Source of the DNA: Chitinophaga agri
GTDB lineage: Bacteria > Bacteroidota > Bacteroidia > Chitinophagales > Chitinophagaceae
NCBI RefSeq assembly: GCF_010093065.1
Contig: NZ_CP048113.1
Coordinates: 620,001-684,000, forward strand
Direction: 5' to 3'
DNA length: 64,000 nt
The notes beneath the pieces are model-generated. The model saw nothing but the letters and a program-made list of their open reading frames with translations, ran no database searches and was not told where the DNA came from. A program made the position numbers and the translations under genes. Within the stretch, counting starts at the first letter, position 1; the number at the start of each line of letters is the position of its first letter. Shown piece by piece: positions 45,191-54,206 of this stretch.

Positions 45191-46231
45191 CTATGCTTTG
45201 TTCGACACGCCGGCAGATTCGAAGCTGGCCATTTCATTCAGGAAATTAACAGCGGCCTGGATCACCGGATAGGCAACAGCAGCGCCGGTACCTTCTCCTA
45301 AACGCATACCCAGGTCCAGTAAAGGTACAGCTTTCAGGTGGGAGAGCATCAGCCGGTGCCCCTGCTCATTTGACTGGTGCGTGAAGACCGTATAATCCAG
45401 CACATGCGCATTGATCTTTGACGCCACGAGCAAGGCAGCAGTGGTAATGAAACCATCTGCCAGGATGATCATACCCGAAGCTGCTGCCTGCAGCATAGCA
45501 CCGCACATCATGGCTATTTCAAAGCCACCGAAGGTACTGAGTATGTTCAGGGGAGTTCTATCTATACGGTTGTGGCGGATCATCGCTTCCGCCAGGATCA
45601 CCTTTTTCCTGATCAGCCCTTCATCATCCAGTCCGGTGCCCCGGCCGATACACTGTTCCAGCGGAATATCGCACAGCAGGCTCATAATGACCGCGGCTGC
45701 GGAAGTATTCGCGATCCCCATTTCCCCGAAGCCGATGACATTACAGCCCTCATCGTGTAGTGTTTTTACGATCGCAGCACCGCGTTCTATGGCGGTTTCA
45801 CATTGAGCAGTTGTCATGGCCGGTTCATGCAGAAAGCTTTTGGTGCCCATGGCCACCTTGGCATGTACCAGTCCGGGATGCTGATTGAAATCGAAGTTCA
45901 CGCCTGCATCCACTACTTTGATATTCATACCATTCTGACGGGCGAACACGTTGATAGCAGCGCCGCCCTGCAGGAAGTTGAAGACCATCTGGTAAGTGAC
46001 TTCCTGGGGGAACGGACTCACACCTTCATGTGCAACCCCGTGATCACCGGCGAAGACAACCATGGCAGGTTGGTGCAGCGCGGGCGTCAGCGTCTGCTGG
46101 ATACAACCTATCTGTAACGCGAGCCTTTCCAGTTGTCCGAGTGCGCCAAGGGGCTTTGTCTTGTAATCGATCTTGTGTTGTAGTGCGGCCTTTATACTGT
46201 CGGTGACAGGCGCAATAGCAAATGTCGTCAT
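45191..46231 (-). CDS. cobT: Nicotinate-nucleotide-dimethylbenzimidazole phosphoribosyltransferase CobT
   Basis: The 346-residue length is normal for CobT. Visible signatures are KPLGALGQLERLALQIG at the N terminus, VVFAGDHGVAHEGVSPFPQEVTYQM, GEMGIANTSAAAVI and RLGEGTGAAVAYP with the catalytic glutamate near residue 317. It activates the lower-ligand base by transferring ribose phosphate from nicotinate mononucleotide, giving alpha-ribazole phosphate for CobC and CobS. It lies 17 bp after cobU and 2 bp before cobS. Confidence 0.96.
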   Translation of the reverse strand: MTTFAIAPVTDSIKAALQHKIDYKTKPLGALGQLERLALQIGCIQQTLTPALHQPAMVVFAGDHGVAHEGVSPFPQEVTYQMVFNFLQGGAAINVFARQNGMNIKVVDAGVNFDFNQHPGLVHAKVAMGTKSFLHEPAMTTAQCETAIERGAAIVKTLHDEGCNVIGFGEMGIANTSAAAVIMSLLCDIPLEQCIGRGTGLDDEGLIRKKVILAEAMIRHNRIDRTPLNILSTFGGFEIAMMCGAMLQAAASGMIILADGFITTAALLVASKINAHVLDYTVFTHQSNEQGHRLMLSHLKAVPLLDLGMRLGEGTGAAVAYPVIQAAVNFLNEMASFESAGVSNKA

Positions 46232-46248
46232 AGCTGTACGGTTACGGG

Positions 46249-46752
46249 TTATTTGAGCGTGAGCGGAAGGCCGGATACCATCAGGGTGGCTTTATCCGCT
46301 TTCCTGGCAATATATTGGTTCATCCATCCCTGGAGATCGGCAAACTTTCTGCCGCTATCCGTGCTGGCATGTACACCCATTCCTATCTCATTAGAAATGA
46401 TAATGAGGTGGAAGTCCTGCTGGATGAAAAGATCGAACTCCGTCCGGGCCTCTTTCATTGCCGCCTCCACATTATAGTGGTTATCCATGAAGAAGTTGGT
46501 CAGCCAGAGTGTGACACAGTCCAGCACCACCGTCCTGTTTTCCAGCTGGAGCCGGCTGATGTTCTTTTCTTCTTCTATATTCTCCCAGCGGGTATCGCGG
46601 CTGTTCCTGTGTAGCTGTATACGAGCCCGGTGATCTTCGTCCCATATACGGGAGGTGGCAAGGTATACCGGATTATTGGAGTGTTCGAGTGCCTGCCTGG
46701 CGGCATAGTCGCTTTTGCCTGAGCGTTGCCCGCCCGATATGTAGTGAATCAT
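46249..46752 (-). CDS. cobU: Adenosylcobinamide kinase/guanylyltransferase CobU
   Basis: The 167-residue protein has the CobU P-loop GGQRSGKS at residues 6-13, the YLATSRIWDEDHRARIQLHRNSR segment holding the guanylylated histidine region, DCVTLWLTNFF and SNEIGMGVHAST. It phosphorylates adenosylcobinamide and then attaches GMP, producing the GDP-activated substrate of CobS. It starts a cobU-cobT-cobS-cobC-adenosyltransferase run. A 192-bp gap with repeat-like sequence separates it from the upstream chelatase genes, so it may have its own promoter. Confidence 0.95.
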   Translation of the reverse strand: MIHYISGGQRSGKSDYAARQALEHSNNPVYLATSRIWDEDHRARIQLHRNSRDTRWENIEEEKNISRLQLENRTVVLDCVTLWLTNFFMDNHYNVEAAMKEARTEFDLFIQQDFHLIIISNEIGMGVHASTDSGRKFADLQGWMNQYIARKADKATLMVSGLPLTLK

Positions 46753-46944
46753 GGTTATTAGAAATTGAGCATTAGGAATTGTTCAAATGTTGGTTCCCGT
46801 TCCTTCTATAATTGATGCTAATACAATTTTTAAGGGGCCTATGGTCAGGTGGTCCTTCGATACGTTTAGCTATTACGTTGAGCAAGCGTTCATTGTCATT
46901 TTTTTAATCAGGTGCAGTGCTAATTGTAGACCCGCTTTCATTCC
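46753..46944. repeat. Intergenic gap with dispersed-repeat-like sequence
   Basis: The gap is flanked by TTAGGAATTG-like text at 46773-46782 and CATTCCTCATTCACC-like text at 46939-46953. In between, GGTCCTTCGATACG (46851-46864) and GAGCAAGCG resemble the CCTTCGA..GCTCA intergenic repeat known from many Bacteroidota genomes. No gene or riboswitch is seen. Confidence 0.4.
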
Positions 46945-47697
46945 TCATTCACCGTTCCCCATTCTTCTGGCATTGATCGCGTCAGCCAGTTTCCCGGCCA
47001 GGCCCAGTTTCACAAAGCCACTCTCATTATCCACCACTGTTGTCTCCCTGATGGCAGAGAGGTATTGTTTGTAATAAGTGACGGCTTCCTCAAAGGGCTG
47101 TGTGGAATGACCTGCATTGATCTTCCCATCAGTGAAGATGTACAGACTGGCTTTCGCCTGCATATTCCGTTTCAGCAGCTGATGCAGCAATGCAAAGCCT
47201 GCCTGCATGTTCGTTTTACCGCCGGTCTTTAGGGTGGCAATAGCCTGTAGCACTTCGCCGGCATGCAAGGTAGGGGCAGACAATATGGTTGCTTTTCCCT
47301 GGTGTAAAGCGACTGCTGCATACCGGATACGCCGGGTTTTATAACGGGCGATGGTGCTTTCCACCAGGCCTTTGATGTAGGCGATCTGTTTGTCCCTGAT
47401 CATTGAGCCGCTGGAGTCCAGCAGGAAAAAGACATACATATCTGTCTTGATCAGTTCCTTTTTAAAACGGACCACGAGGGTGTTGTGGACCAGGTAGTGT
47501 CTGACCGTGGCGGCTATATCGATCTGTGCGGACGGAGGAGCGTAAGCCTGTTTCTGCCGTAGCCCGCTATCTTTTGTGTTCGTTTTATGTTGTGCCCCTT
47601 TACGGTCGCCGGGTGCTGCACGTTTCAGCTGTACGTAGTTGTTTGTCTTCGTCGCCTGTAACAGGTATTCCTGTAGTGATGCAGGAGGGGGGCTCAG
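46945..47697 (-). CDS. Chelatase VWA subunit (ChlD/CobT-like)
   Basis: The VWA domain is clear: YVFFLLDSSGSM gives the DxSxS MIDAS motif and GGKTNMQAGF and IFTDGKIN the downstream metal-site parts. It pairs with the AAA subunit encoded just upstream and with CobN to form the three-part cobalt chelatase. The frame has no ATG, GTG or TTG before a GTG at 47475, which would begin only 12 residues before the VWA strand. The homologous-looking upstream residues (RAAPGDRKG and the PPSAQIDIAATVRHYL segment) stay open through the upstream gene's stop, where CTGA overlaps the TGA by four bases. I place the start at that CTG (47697); the GTG at 47475 is the conventional alternative. Confidence 0.7.
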   Translation of the reverse strand: MSPPPASLQEYLLQATKTNNYVQLKRAAPGDRKGAQHKTNTKDSGLRQKQAYAPPSAQIDIAATVRHYLVHNTLVVRFKKELIKTDMYVFFLLDSSGSMIRDKQIAYIKGLVESTIARYKTRRIRYAAVALHQGKATILSAPTLHAGEVLQAIATLKTGGKTNMQAGFALLHQLLKRNMQAKASLYIFTDGKINAGHSTQPFEEAVTYYKQYLSAIRETTVVDNESGFVKLGLAGKLADAINARRMGNGE

Positions 47698-48644
47698 TTC
47701 ATTTTTATTCGTATCGTATCGCCCTCCTTTTCATCCCGGGGAGACTGTTGCTCCCGTTGCTGCCGGGGATTTTGCGATGAAGAATAGTTTTTTGAACGGT
47801 GGGATAGTACAAACGGCATTACCTTATGTACATCTTCGGCCGTCACTGCTGGCTGGTGATGGAAGGCGGCATATGCCCTGGCGGCTTTCAGCAGCAGGAT
47901 ATCTGCGCGGAGGCCTTCTACTTTATGTTTGATACAGGTATCCGCAATGACAGTCTGTATGCTGTCATCATAGGTGACCCGTTTCAGCTGCGTACGAGCG
48001 GCAGCTATTCTTTCTGCGAGTTGCTGTTCGGCGGCAGTATGTTCTTGCAGGAAGGCGGCCGGATCGGTATCAAAGCTGAGGCGGCGGCTGACGATCTGCA
48101 TACGGTCAGTCCTGTCCATCGGGGTGTGTACGGTGACGCTCAGTCCGAACCTGTCCAGCAATTGCGGACGTAGTTCGCCTTCTTCGGGATTCATGGTACC
48201 CACCAGGCAGAACTTGCTTTCAAACCAGTGGGACACAGCGTCCCGTTCCAGGTAATAGCCGCCACTGGCCGCAGCATCGAGCAGGATGTCCATCAGATAG
48301 TCATTCAGGAGGTTCACCTCGTCGATGTAAAGAATGCCCTGGTGAGCAGATGCCAGTAGTCCCTGCTGGATCTCGATCTTCTTTTGATTGATCAGCGTAT
48401 CCAGTTTCACGGTGCCGAGTACACGGTCTTCTGTGGCGCCGATCGGCAGATTCACAAATGGGAAGTCGGGCAGGGTGCGTTGCATCAGGTGACTAAGTCC
48501 TCTTACCGTGGTCGTCTTACCGGTCCCCTTATCGCCCAGCGCCAGTACACCGCCCAGCGCGGGATCGATCATGCAGAGCGTGAGGGCCAGTTTGAAATCG
48601 TCCTGCGCGTATATGGCTGTAAATGGAAATAAATGCATGTCCAA
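47694..48644 (-). CDS. Chelatase AAA+ ATPase subunit (ChlI/BchI-like)
   Basis: The 316-residue protein has Walker A GDKGTGKTT (about residues 38-46), the Walker B region GILYIDEVNLLNDYLMDILLD, GTMNPEEGELRPQLLDRFGL with sensor and arginine-finger elements, and a C-terminal helical lid (GLRADILLLKAARAYAAF, then VMPFVLSHR). Magnesium-chelatase I subunits power metal insertion into tetrapyrroles; with CobN in the same island cobalt is the likely metal, since no chlorophyll genes are present. It starts 6 bp after the transporter stop and its stop overlaps the VWA gene. Confidence 0.93.
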   Translation of the reverse strand: MDMHLFPFTAIYAQDDFKLALTLCMIDPALGGVLALGDKGTGKTTTVRGLSHLMQRTLPDFPFVNLPIGATEDRVLGTVKLDTLINQKKIEIQQGLLASAHQGILYIDEVNLLNDYLMDILLDAAASGGYYLERDAVSHWFESKFCLVGTMNPEEGELRPQLLDRFGLSVTVHTPMDRTDRMQIVSRRLSFDTDPAAFLQEHTAAEQQLAERIAAARTQLKRVTYDDSIQTVIADTCIKHKVEGLRADILLLKAARAYAAFHHQPAVTAEDVHKVMPFVLSHRSKNYSSSQNPRQQREQQSPRDEKEGDTIRIKMN

Positions 48645-48650
48645 GCTGTT

Positions 48651-49346
48651 TTATGCAAAGCTGTTATAGATCCAGAGGCAACCTACGCCAATGGAGAACA
48701 GTCCGACAATTGCGTTAAGTGACTTAAATGCTATCTGGTTACGTTCGATGAACCTGGATACCGAAAAGGCCAGTACACAACTATAGGTGGTCATCGCAAC
48801 GACAATACCTACGCTTTGCAGGACAATGATACCGATAGCGGTGGTGGTATTACTGGCAGCCATGATCAGCGCTACTGCGCAGGCGCCGCCGGTACCGGCC
48901 AGGCCGTGCAGCATGCCTACCCAGAAGGAGCGGCTGAGCGGGTTCATGGCAATCTCTTCTCCCTGCCGGCCATGAATATGCAGGGCGTTGTTCAGGTGCT
49001 CATGCTCGGCAATCACCTTGTGTGCTGCCATCATCTTTTTGAGCTGATGGTTCCTGCGGATGGCGGAGATGCCCAGCCATATCATCACTGGTCCGACGGT
49101 CATTTCCGCGTAGGCGGAGAGGTCGAGGGGCAGGGCCGATTTTACCAGTAGCGCCAGGCAGCTGAAAAGGATCAGTGTAACAGAGTGACCGAGCGCCCAT
49201 TGGGAAGACCGCCATATCAGCTTTGACAGTCCGATCCTGTTATTGGCCTTTTCAGAAGCCAGCACGGATACTGCGGCCATATGGTCGGGTTCAAAGGAAT
49301 GCTGTATCCCTAGTAACAAAGAGTCTGTAAAAAGAAATCCAATCAT
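48651..49346 (-). CDS. NiCoT/UreH-like metal transporter
   Basis: The 231-residue membrane protein has about six hydrophobic segments and HSFEPDHMAAVSVL near the N terminus, a variant of the HX4DH motif that carries metal in nickel/cobalt permeases. A hydrophilic loop with several histidines (AEHEHLNNALHIHGRQ) lies in the middle, and GMLHGLAGTGGACAVALI follows. It resembles UreH-type and NiCoT proteins. Position between cbiD and the chelatase subunits, 1-6 bp from each, supports cobalt import. A second, more typical NiCoT gene is at 58131. Confidence 0.85.
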   Translation of the reverse strand: MIGFLFTDSLLLGIQHSFEPDHMAAVSVLASEKANNRIGLSKLIWRSSQWALGHSVTLILFSCLALLVKSALPLDLSAYAEMTVGPVMIWLGISAIRRNHQLKKMMAAHKVIAEHEHLNNALHIHGRQGEEIAMNPLSRSFWVGMLHGLAGTGGACAVALIMAASNTTTAIGIIVLQSVGIVVAMTTYSCVLAFSVSRFIERNQIAFKSLNAIVGLFSIGVGCLWIYNSFA

Positions 49347-49347
49347 A

Positions 49348-50430
49348 TCAAAAGCTCAGAATTGTATCGTTTGCGTCAATCAGTAATATATGCAGTGCCA
49401 CGCCCGGTATCAGTGGTGCGCAGACTGTATAGCAGCGGTCTGCCAGTGCCCGGAAGAAGGGCTCTGTGGCGGTGAACGGGAATATTTCCGTCAGCCGCCG
49501 GGCCATGTTCAGCTCCAGTATCGGCGCACATTGTGCTTCCGGATACCCGCATGCGATGGCCAGGTCGTATATGAACTGTTTATCCCACGAGGACTTGCCA
49601 CTATGGGTGTCGAGTTCTCCCTGTGCGAGTTTGGCCGCCTTACCCAGCATAATGCCCATGGTGACTTTCTCCAGTGGGACACTGCTTATCTTTTCCAGGG
49701 TTTCACCTATCCAGTTGCCATACTGTATGAAGGCATATTCGGGCAGGTGCGGCATGCGCTGCCGCAGGATGTTCTCTGAGCGGCCGCCGGAGTTGATCAC
49801 GATCTCCCGGCAGTGATTGGCCAGCGCCACATCTATTCCCTGAGTAATACTGGCGATGTAGGCAGACGCACTGAAGGGCCTGACGATACCAGTTGTGCCC
49901 AGTATGGAAATGCCGTCTAAGATGCCAATACGGCTGTTTAAAGTCTTCCTGGCTATATTGACCCCATCCACGACGAAAACCTCGATATTTACCCCCTTAC
50001 GGAGCTTATACTGGTGTGTCAGGAATAAGGCGACATCGGTCATCATTTTCCGGGGTACCGGATTAATAGCCGGTTCACCTACACCAATGGCCAGTCCGGG
50101 CAGCGTTACAATGCCGACGCCTTCGCCCCGGATGAACCTTACTTCCAGGGTGTCATTAAAGGACACTGTACAGCCAATAGTGGCCCCGTTGGTCACATCC
50201 GGATCGTCTCCGGCATCTTTTACGGTGGTACAGGTTGCCTGGTCCTTTGTGAACGTACAGGAGCTGATGGCGAAGGCCACCTTCTCGCCGCGTGGCAGGG
50301 TGATCTCTGCTTCCTGCACCGTTTCCTGCCTGATCAGCGATAACAGCGCCGCACGGGTACATGCCGTAGCACATGCCCCTGTGGTATAGCCTTGTCGTAA
50401 AGGCCCTGCTGGTACCGGTTGTAAACTCAT
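49348..50430 (-). CDS. cbiD: Cobalt-precorrin-5B C1-methyltransferase CbiD
   Basis: The 360-residue protein starts PLRQGYTTGACATACTRAAL, the CbiD signature, and has AGDDPDVTNGATIGC and GTTGIVRPFSASAYIASI. CbiD adds the C1 methyl group in the oxygen-independent corrin route, where CobF does so in the aerobic route; CobF is absent here. It overlaps cobK by 4 bp and is followed by the transporter after 1 bp. Confidence 0.95.
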   Translation of the reverse strand: MSLQPVPAGPLRQGYTTGACATACTRAALLSLIRQETVQEAEITLPRGEKVAFAISSCTFTKDQATCTTVKDAGDDPDVTNGATIGCTVSFNDTLEVRFIRGEGVGIVTLPGLAIGVGEPAINPVPRKMMTDVALFLTHQYKLRKGVNIEVFVVDGVNIARKTLNSRIGILDGISILGTTGIVRPFSASAYIASITQGIDVALANHCREIVINSGGRSENILRQRMPHLPEYAFIQYGNWIGETLEKISSVPLEKVTMGIMLGKAAKLAQGELDTHSGKSSWDKQFIYDLAIACGYPEAQCAPILELNMARRLTEIFPFTATEPFFRALADRCYTVCAPLIPGVALHILLIDANDTILSF

Positions 50431-51185
50431 GGCAGCAAATAGTTTATCTGTGTCATCAGGGTGGCTTCGTCTGTTACGGGGATGAATGTCTCCGGCAGTA
50501 CGGGCCTTTCAATGATGACTATGGGTATATTGTTTTCAAGTGCCGCGCTGATCTTCGTGGATAGAAAGCCGGAATCACCGCTCTCTTTCGTCAGCACCGC
50601 CCCGATGTTGTATTGTCTGATAAGTGCCGCTTCCTGCTGGCTGTCACTACCCGGCATCTCCATGATCAGCTGTTCTTCCGGAAAGCCGGCTGCCCTTGCC
50701 AGTGCCAGCGAACTATCCCGCGGCAGTATCCGGAAGATAGTCGTATGCTGTTTCCAGTAACGCTGTAGTGGTGCGATGGTCTGTACACCTGTCAGCGCCA
50801 GCAGCCTTGCTACGGGACGTTGTTCCAGCCAGTCCATCGCGGCCTGGTACGAGGGCAGGTACACGATCAGGGGATGCTGTTGCCGTTCAGGGTATTGCCG
50901 TTCGAAACGGAATACCGGCAGCGACAACGCCTGCGCAGCGGTATATATCGTGTTGTGCAGTACGGCTGCAAACGGATGACTGGCATGCACGATCGCTTTA
51001 ATACCCTGCGTTCTGCAGAACGTCTGTAGTTCGCCGGCTGTCAGGGCTCCATAGCGGTACTGCCCATACTGACCTGCTTCGAAATCAATGAGGGTCTTGG
51101 TGGAATAGTAATAGGGACGGGCATGTTTCTCCAGCATGCCGGCCACCTTTTTACCTTCTGTTGTTCCGCCAAAGACCAGGATCAT
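50427..51185 (-). CDS. cobK: Precorrin-6A reductase CobK/CbiJ
   Basis: The 252-residue protein has the N-terminal ILVFGGTTEGKKVAGML segment, VHASHPFAA, LLALTGVQTIAPLQRYW and the C-terminal VLTKESGDSGFLSTKISAALENNIPIVIIERP. It reduces precorrin-6A (or the cobalt form) with NADPH. It overlaps both neighbours by 4 bp, so translation is probably coupled to the CbiG-CobM and CbiD genes. Confidence 0.93.
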   Translation of the reverse strand: MILVFGGTTEGKKVAGMLEKHARPYYYSTKTLIDFEAGQYGQYRYGALTAGELQTFCRTQGIKAIVHASHPFAAVLHNTIYTAAQALSLPVFRFERQYPERQQHPLIVYLPSYQAAMDWLEQRPVARLLALTGVQTIAPLQRYWKQHTTIFRILPRDSSLALARAAGFPEEQLIMEMPGSDSQQEAALIRQYNIGAVLTKESGDSGFLSTKISAALENNIPIVIIERPVLPETFIPVTDEATLMTQINYLLP

Positions 51186-53017
51186 GATTTGGCTTTTAAT
51201 GTTTTGCCTGTTCTGAACGTATGTTTCCAGTCAGGACTGTATAAATGTGAGCGGTTCTTCCGGGCGCCGATCGCGACACCAACAATAACAAGTGTGGTCA
51301 GCGTGAGTTTATTCTCCCGGATGATCTGCGCCAGGTCTTTTAGCTGACCGGTATAGATCTCTTCATCTTTCCAGCTGACGCGGTACAATACGGCTACCGG
51401 TGTTTCGGGTGCATAGTGTTCCATGAGCTGTTCCTGTACGGACTTTGCAATGGTAGCACTCAGGAAGATACACATGGTCGCCTGATGTTTTGCCATTTCG
51501 TTCAGCTTTTCATGCCCGGGCAGTGGCGTTTTACCGGCACCCCTGGTGAGAATGATACTTTGTACCACCTCAGGAATGGTAAATTCTGACTTCAGACTGG
51601 CAGCTGCCGCCTGGAAGGATGAAATACCCGGTACGATATAGTAATCCATTCCTTTTTCATCGAAGATGGTCATTTGTTCCTGGATAGCACCGTAGATGCT
51701 TGGGTCGCCGGATTGCAGCCGTACGATGAGATGCCCTTTCGCATAGTGTTCTTCCATGAGGCTGATCTGTTCTTCCAGGGTCATACTCGCAGAATTACGC
51801 ACGATCGCTGCCGGTTTCGCATAATGGGTGATCTCTTCCGGTACCAGACTGCCTGCATACAGGATCAGGTCAGCCGTTTCCACCAGTTGTTTTCCTTTAA
51901 GACTGATCAGTTCCGCATCGCCTGGTCCGGCCCCTACGATGGCCACCACTGCTTTGCGTACCACCTGCTGATCGATCGCCACGGCAATGGTATGTTTCTT
52001 GCCGGAAGGAACGGTGATCTTTTGTTTTTCTAACAGTAGTTCTTTATTACGGGACAGCAGCATAGCCGACGCTTCTGAAACACTGTGTACGCCCAGTTTG
52101 GACATCACGACTTCCGACGGATTTACGACAGCCTGACTATTCAGTTCCGCTGCTGTATAAGTAATGAAAGGTATCTGTAGTTTTTCAGCCAGTGCAATGA
52201 AGGCGGTCTCATCGTGTTTGACATCAATAGAGCCGATCGCCCTGACTGACTGCACCGCCAGCTGGTGCTGTGCTAATTCCTGAAAGAAAGATGTCTCCAG
52301 CTGGTCACTTTCAATATCGCGTGAGCAGCCCATGCCTGCAAACAGTACTGGCGGATGGAATGCCAGGACCGGAATATCAGCTGTATACACTTTGTATGTC
52401 ACCGCGATGAGCAGTGCATATTGCGTAAGGTCTATCTCATCAAAATCGTAGTAGATATCTGCGAATGCGGGTAAACTGTTTTCAAGATAGGTCGTTCCTT
52501 TGTCCTTAATGTCCAGCAGGACAGCGGTTCGCTTATTATTGACGAACAGGGAAATGATGCTGTTCATCTCTACAGAAGCGGATGCCTTCCAGTCAAATTT
52601 TGCGGCCAGTGTATCCAGTGCCCAGATATCCTGGAGGTCACTACTGGTCGTGATGACAGCCTGTGCGCCGATAGCTGCCGCTACCTTACGGGTAAGGTCG
52701 TTGGCGCCGCCGCTATGTCCGGATACAACTGCCTGTACAAAGCGGCCGTTGTCATCCATATTGATGATGGCAGGGTCAGTATGTTTATCCTGTAAGTAAG
52801 GCGCGATGCTGCGTACGCAGATACCCAGTGCTCCTATAAATATCAGGGTATCAAAAGCCGTGAAATTATTCTCCAGGAAGAGGGCGATACTTTCTATGGC
52901 CGTAGCCTGTTCATGCGGGCGGGTACTGACCAGCAGGGACTTTGGAAATTCTGTCCTGATCCTGTTGCCCAGCGCAACGCCTTTATCTGTACTGGCTATG
53001 ATGACTGTCTTACTCAT
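51182..53017 (-). CDS. CbiG-CobM fusion: precorrin-5A hydrolase and C11-methyltransferase
   Basis: The 611-residue product joins two enzymes. Residues about 1-340 are CbiG, with the FIGALGICVRSIAPYL and AVVSGHSGGANDLTRKVAAAIGAQAVITTSSD segments of the N-terminal domain and the GMGCSRDIESDQL start of its C-terminal domain. From about 357 on is CobM/CbiF (VAIVGAGPGDAELISLKGKQLVETADLILYAGSLVP, RLQSGDPSIYGAIQEQ, YYIVPGISSFQAAAASL). CbiG opens the delta-lactone of the oxygen-independent route and CobM methylates C11. The fusion would pass the intermediate between consecutive steps. Such CbiG-CobM fusions are known. It overlaps cobL by 8 bp and cobK by 4 bp. Confidence 0.93.
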   Translation of the reverse strand: MSKTVIIASTDKGVALGNRIRTEFPKSLLVSTRPHEQATAIESIALFLENNFTAFDTLIFIGALGICVRSIAPYLQDKHTDPAIINMDDNGRFVQAVVSGHSGGANDLTRKVAAAIGAQAVITTSSDLQDIWALDTLAAKFDWKASASVEMNSIISLFVNNKRTAVLLDIKDKGTTYLENSLPAFADIYYDFDEIDLTQYALLIAVTYKVYTADIPVLAFHPPVLFAGMGCSRDIESDQLETSFFQELAQHQLAVQSVRAIGSIDVKHDETAFIALAEKLQIPFITYTAAELNSQAVVNPSEVVMSKLGVHSVSEASAMLLSRNKELLLEKQKITVPSGKKHTIAVAIDQQVVRKAVVAIVGAGPGDAELISLKGKQLVETADLILYAGSLVPEEITHYAKPAAIVRNSASMTLEEQISLMEEHYAKGHLIVRLQSGDPSIYGAIQEQMTIFDEKGMDYYIVPGISSFQAAAASLKSEFTIPEVVQSIILTRGAGKTPLPGHEKLNEMAKHQATMCIFLSATIAKSVQEQLMEHYAPETPVAVLYRVSWKDEEIYTGQLKDLAQIIRENKLTLTTLVIVGVAIGARKNRSHLYSPDWKHTFRTGKTLKAKS

Positions 53018-54206
53018 TGTATAACTTTTCTGCCGTTAGGATGGTGATCGGATTATGACTATCCACCGTGATCACCATCGGTGCGGATAATGTGTATTGT
53101 AATTGTGCAGCGGTTGCGGTAAACTGCGTGATGCTGTCTTCCCTGACGGCATTGATGACCACCTTTGCGCCTGCAGGCAAATACTGGTCCAGGTGTTTCA
53201 TCAGGGCCTCCAGACGGTTACCATGTCCACCGATAAAGACGGCATCAGGGGATGGCAGTGCTGCCAGGTCCTGCGCAAAGAAATCGCCCATGACTTTCGT
53301 CATACCCGGTGTACTGTGTTTACGGGTGTTCTGTTCGAACAGCGCATCACATTCCGGTCGTATTTCAAATGCGACAATCTGCAGGTGCGGGTATTGCCTG
53401 CGGGCCTCTATTGACACAGAGCCGGTACAAAAGCCGATATCCCAGAATGTACGTCGGGCAGAAAGATCCAGCTGAGCGAGGCTCACCATGCGTACCGGCA
53501 TTTTAGTGATCATGTTAGGACGTCCTTCCAGACCGTGAAAACTATTGTCTGGTATGCCATAGGAAGCAGGTTTGGGTGACTTCTTATTCAGCAGCACGCA
53601 GTTGAGGGTATGTGCCTTATAGTCCGTCATGTCTTTTATATGTTCACTGAAGACGATCTTGCCAGCGGTTCCTTCCAGGTCTTCGCCCACATACATGGCG
53701 TAGTTGTCAAACCCGTATTCCAGCATGCGTGCAGCAACAGCGGCCGGTGTTTTAGTGCCGTCGGTCAGTACGCCTATACTCTGTGATTGTTTTATCAGCG
53801 CCTGATCCAGCTCTTCCCATGAGCGCCCATGTATGGAAGTATTCACGACATGTGCATAGGCGAAGTTCAGCTGGTGACATAGCAGTTGTATACTGTTGAA
53901 ATACGGGTATATCTGCATATCTGCTCCGGGATCATATTTCTGTATCGTCGCTGCAAAGCCGTAGAACAGGGGATCGCCGGAGGCAAAGATCACCACATCT
54001 TCGTTCCGGGCCCTGTACTGCCGGAAAAGGCCAGGCATATCACTACGGATATCTATCCATTCATGTTTTTCCGGCAGCTGTTCTTTTACCAGTTCATAGT
54101 GTCGTTTGCCACCGGAAAAGACCTTGTAATGAGGCACAATTTCCATGGCTCCTTCGGGCAGTACACTATGCGGATGGTTCGATATGCCGATCACGATATA
54201 CTCCAC
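53010..54206 (-). CDS. cobL: Precorrin-6Y C5,15-methyltransferase CobL (CbiE-CbiT)
   Basis: The 398-residue protein combines a CbiE-like tetrapyrrole methylase (about 1-200; VVIFASGDPLFYGFAATI) and a CbiT-like decarboxylating methyltransferase (about 215-398; TFWDIGFCTGSVSIEARRQYPHLQIVAFEIRPE, DAVFIGGHGNRLEALMKHLDQYLPAGAKVVINAV). It methylates C5 and C15 and removes the C12 acetate carboxyl. The start is GTG, sharing its first base with the upstream stop codon, so coupling is likely. Confidence 0.93.
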   Translation of the reverse strand: MEYIVIGISNHPHSVLPEGAMEIVPHYKVFSGGKRHYELVKEQLPEKHEWIDIRSDMPGLFRQYRARNEDVVIFASGDPLFYGFAATIQKYDPGADMQIYPYFNSIQLLCHQLNFAYAHVVNTSIHGRSWEELDQALIKQSQSIGVLTDGTKTPAAVAARMLEYGFDNYAMYVGEDLEGTAGKIVFSEHIKDMTDYKAHTLNCVLLNKKSPKPASYGIPDNSFHGLEGRPNMITKMPVRMVSLAQLDLSARRTFWDIGFCTGSVSIEARRQYPHLQIVAFEIRPECDALFEQNTRKHSTPGMTKVMGDFFAQDLAALPSPDAVFIGGHGNRLEALMKHLDQYLPAGAKVVINAVREDSITQFTATAAQLQYTLSAPMVITVDSHNPITILTAEKLYNE

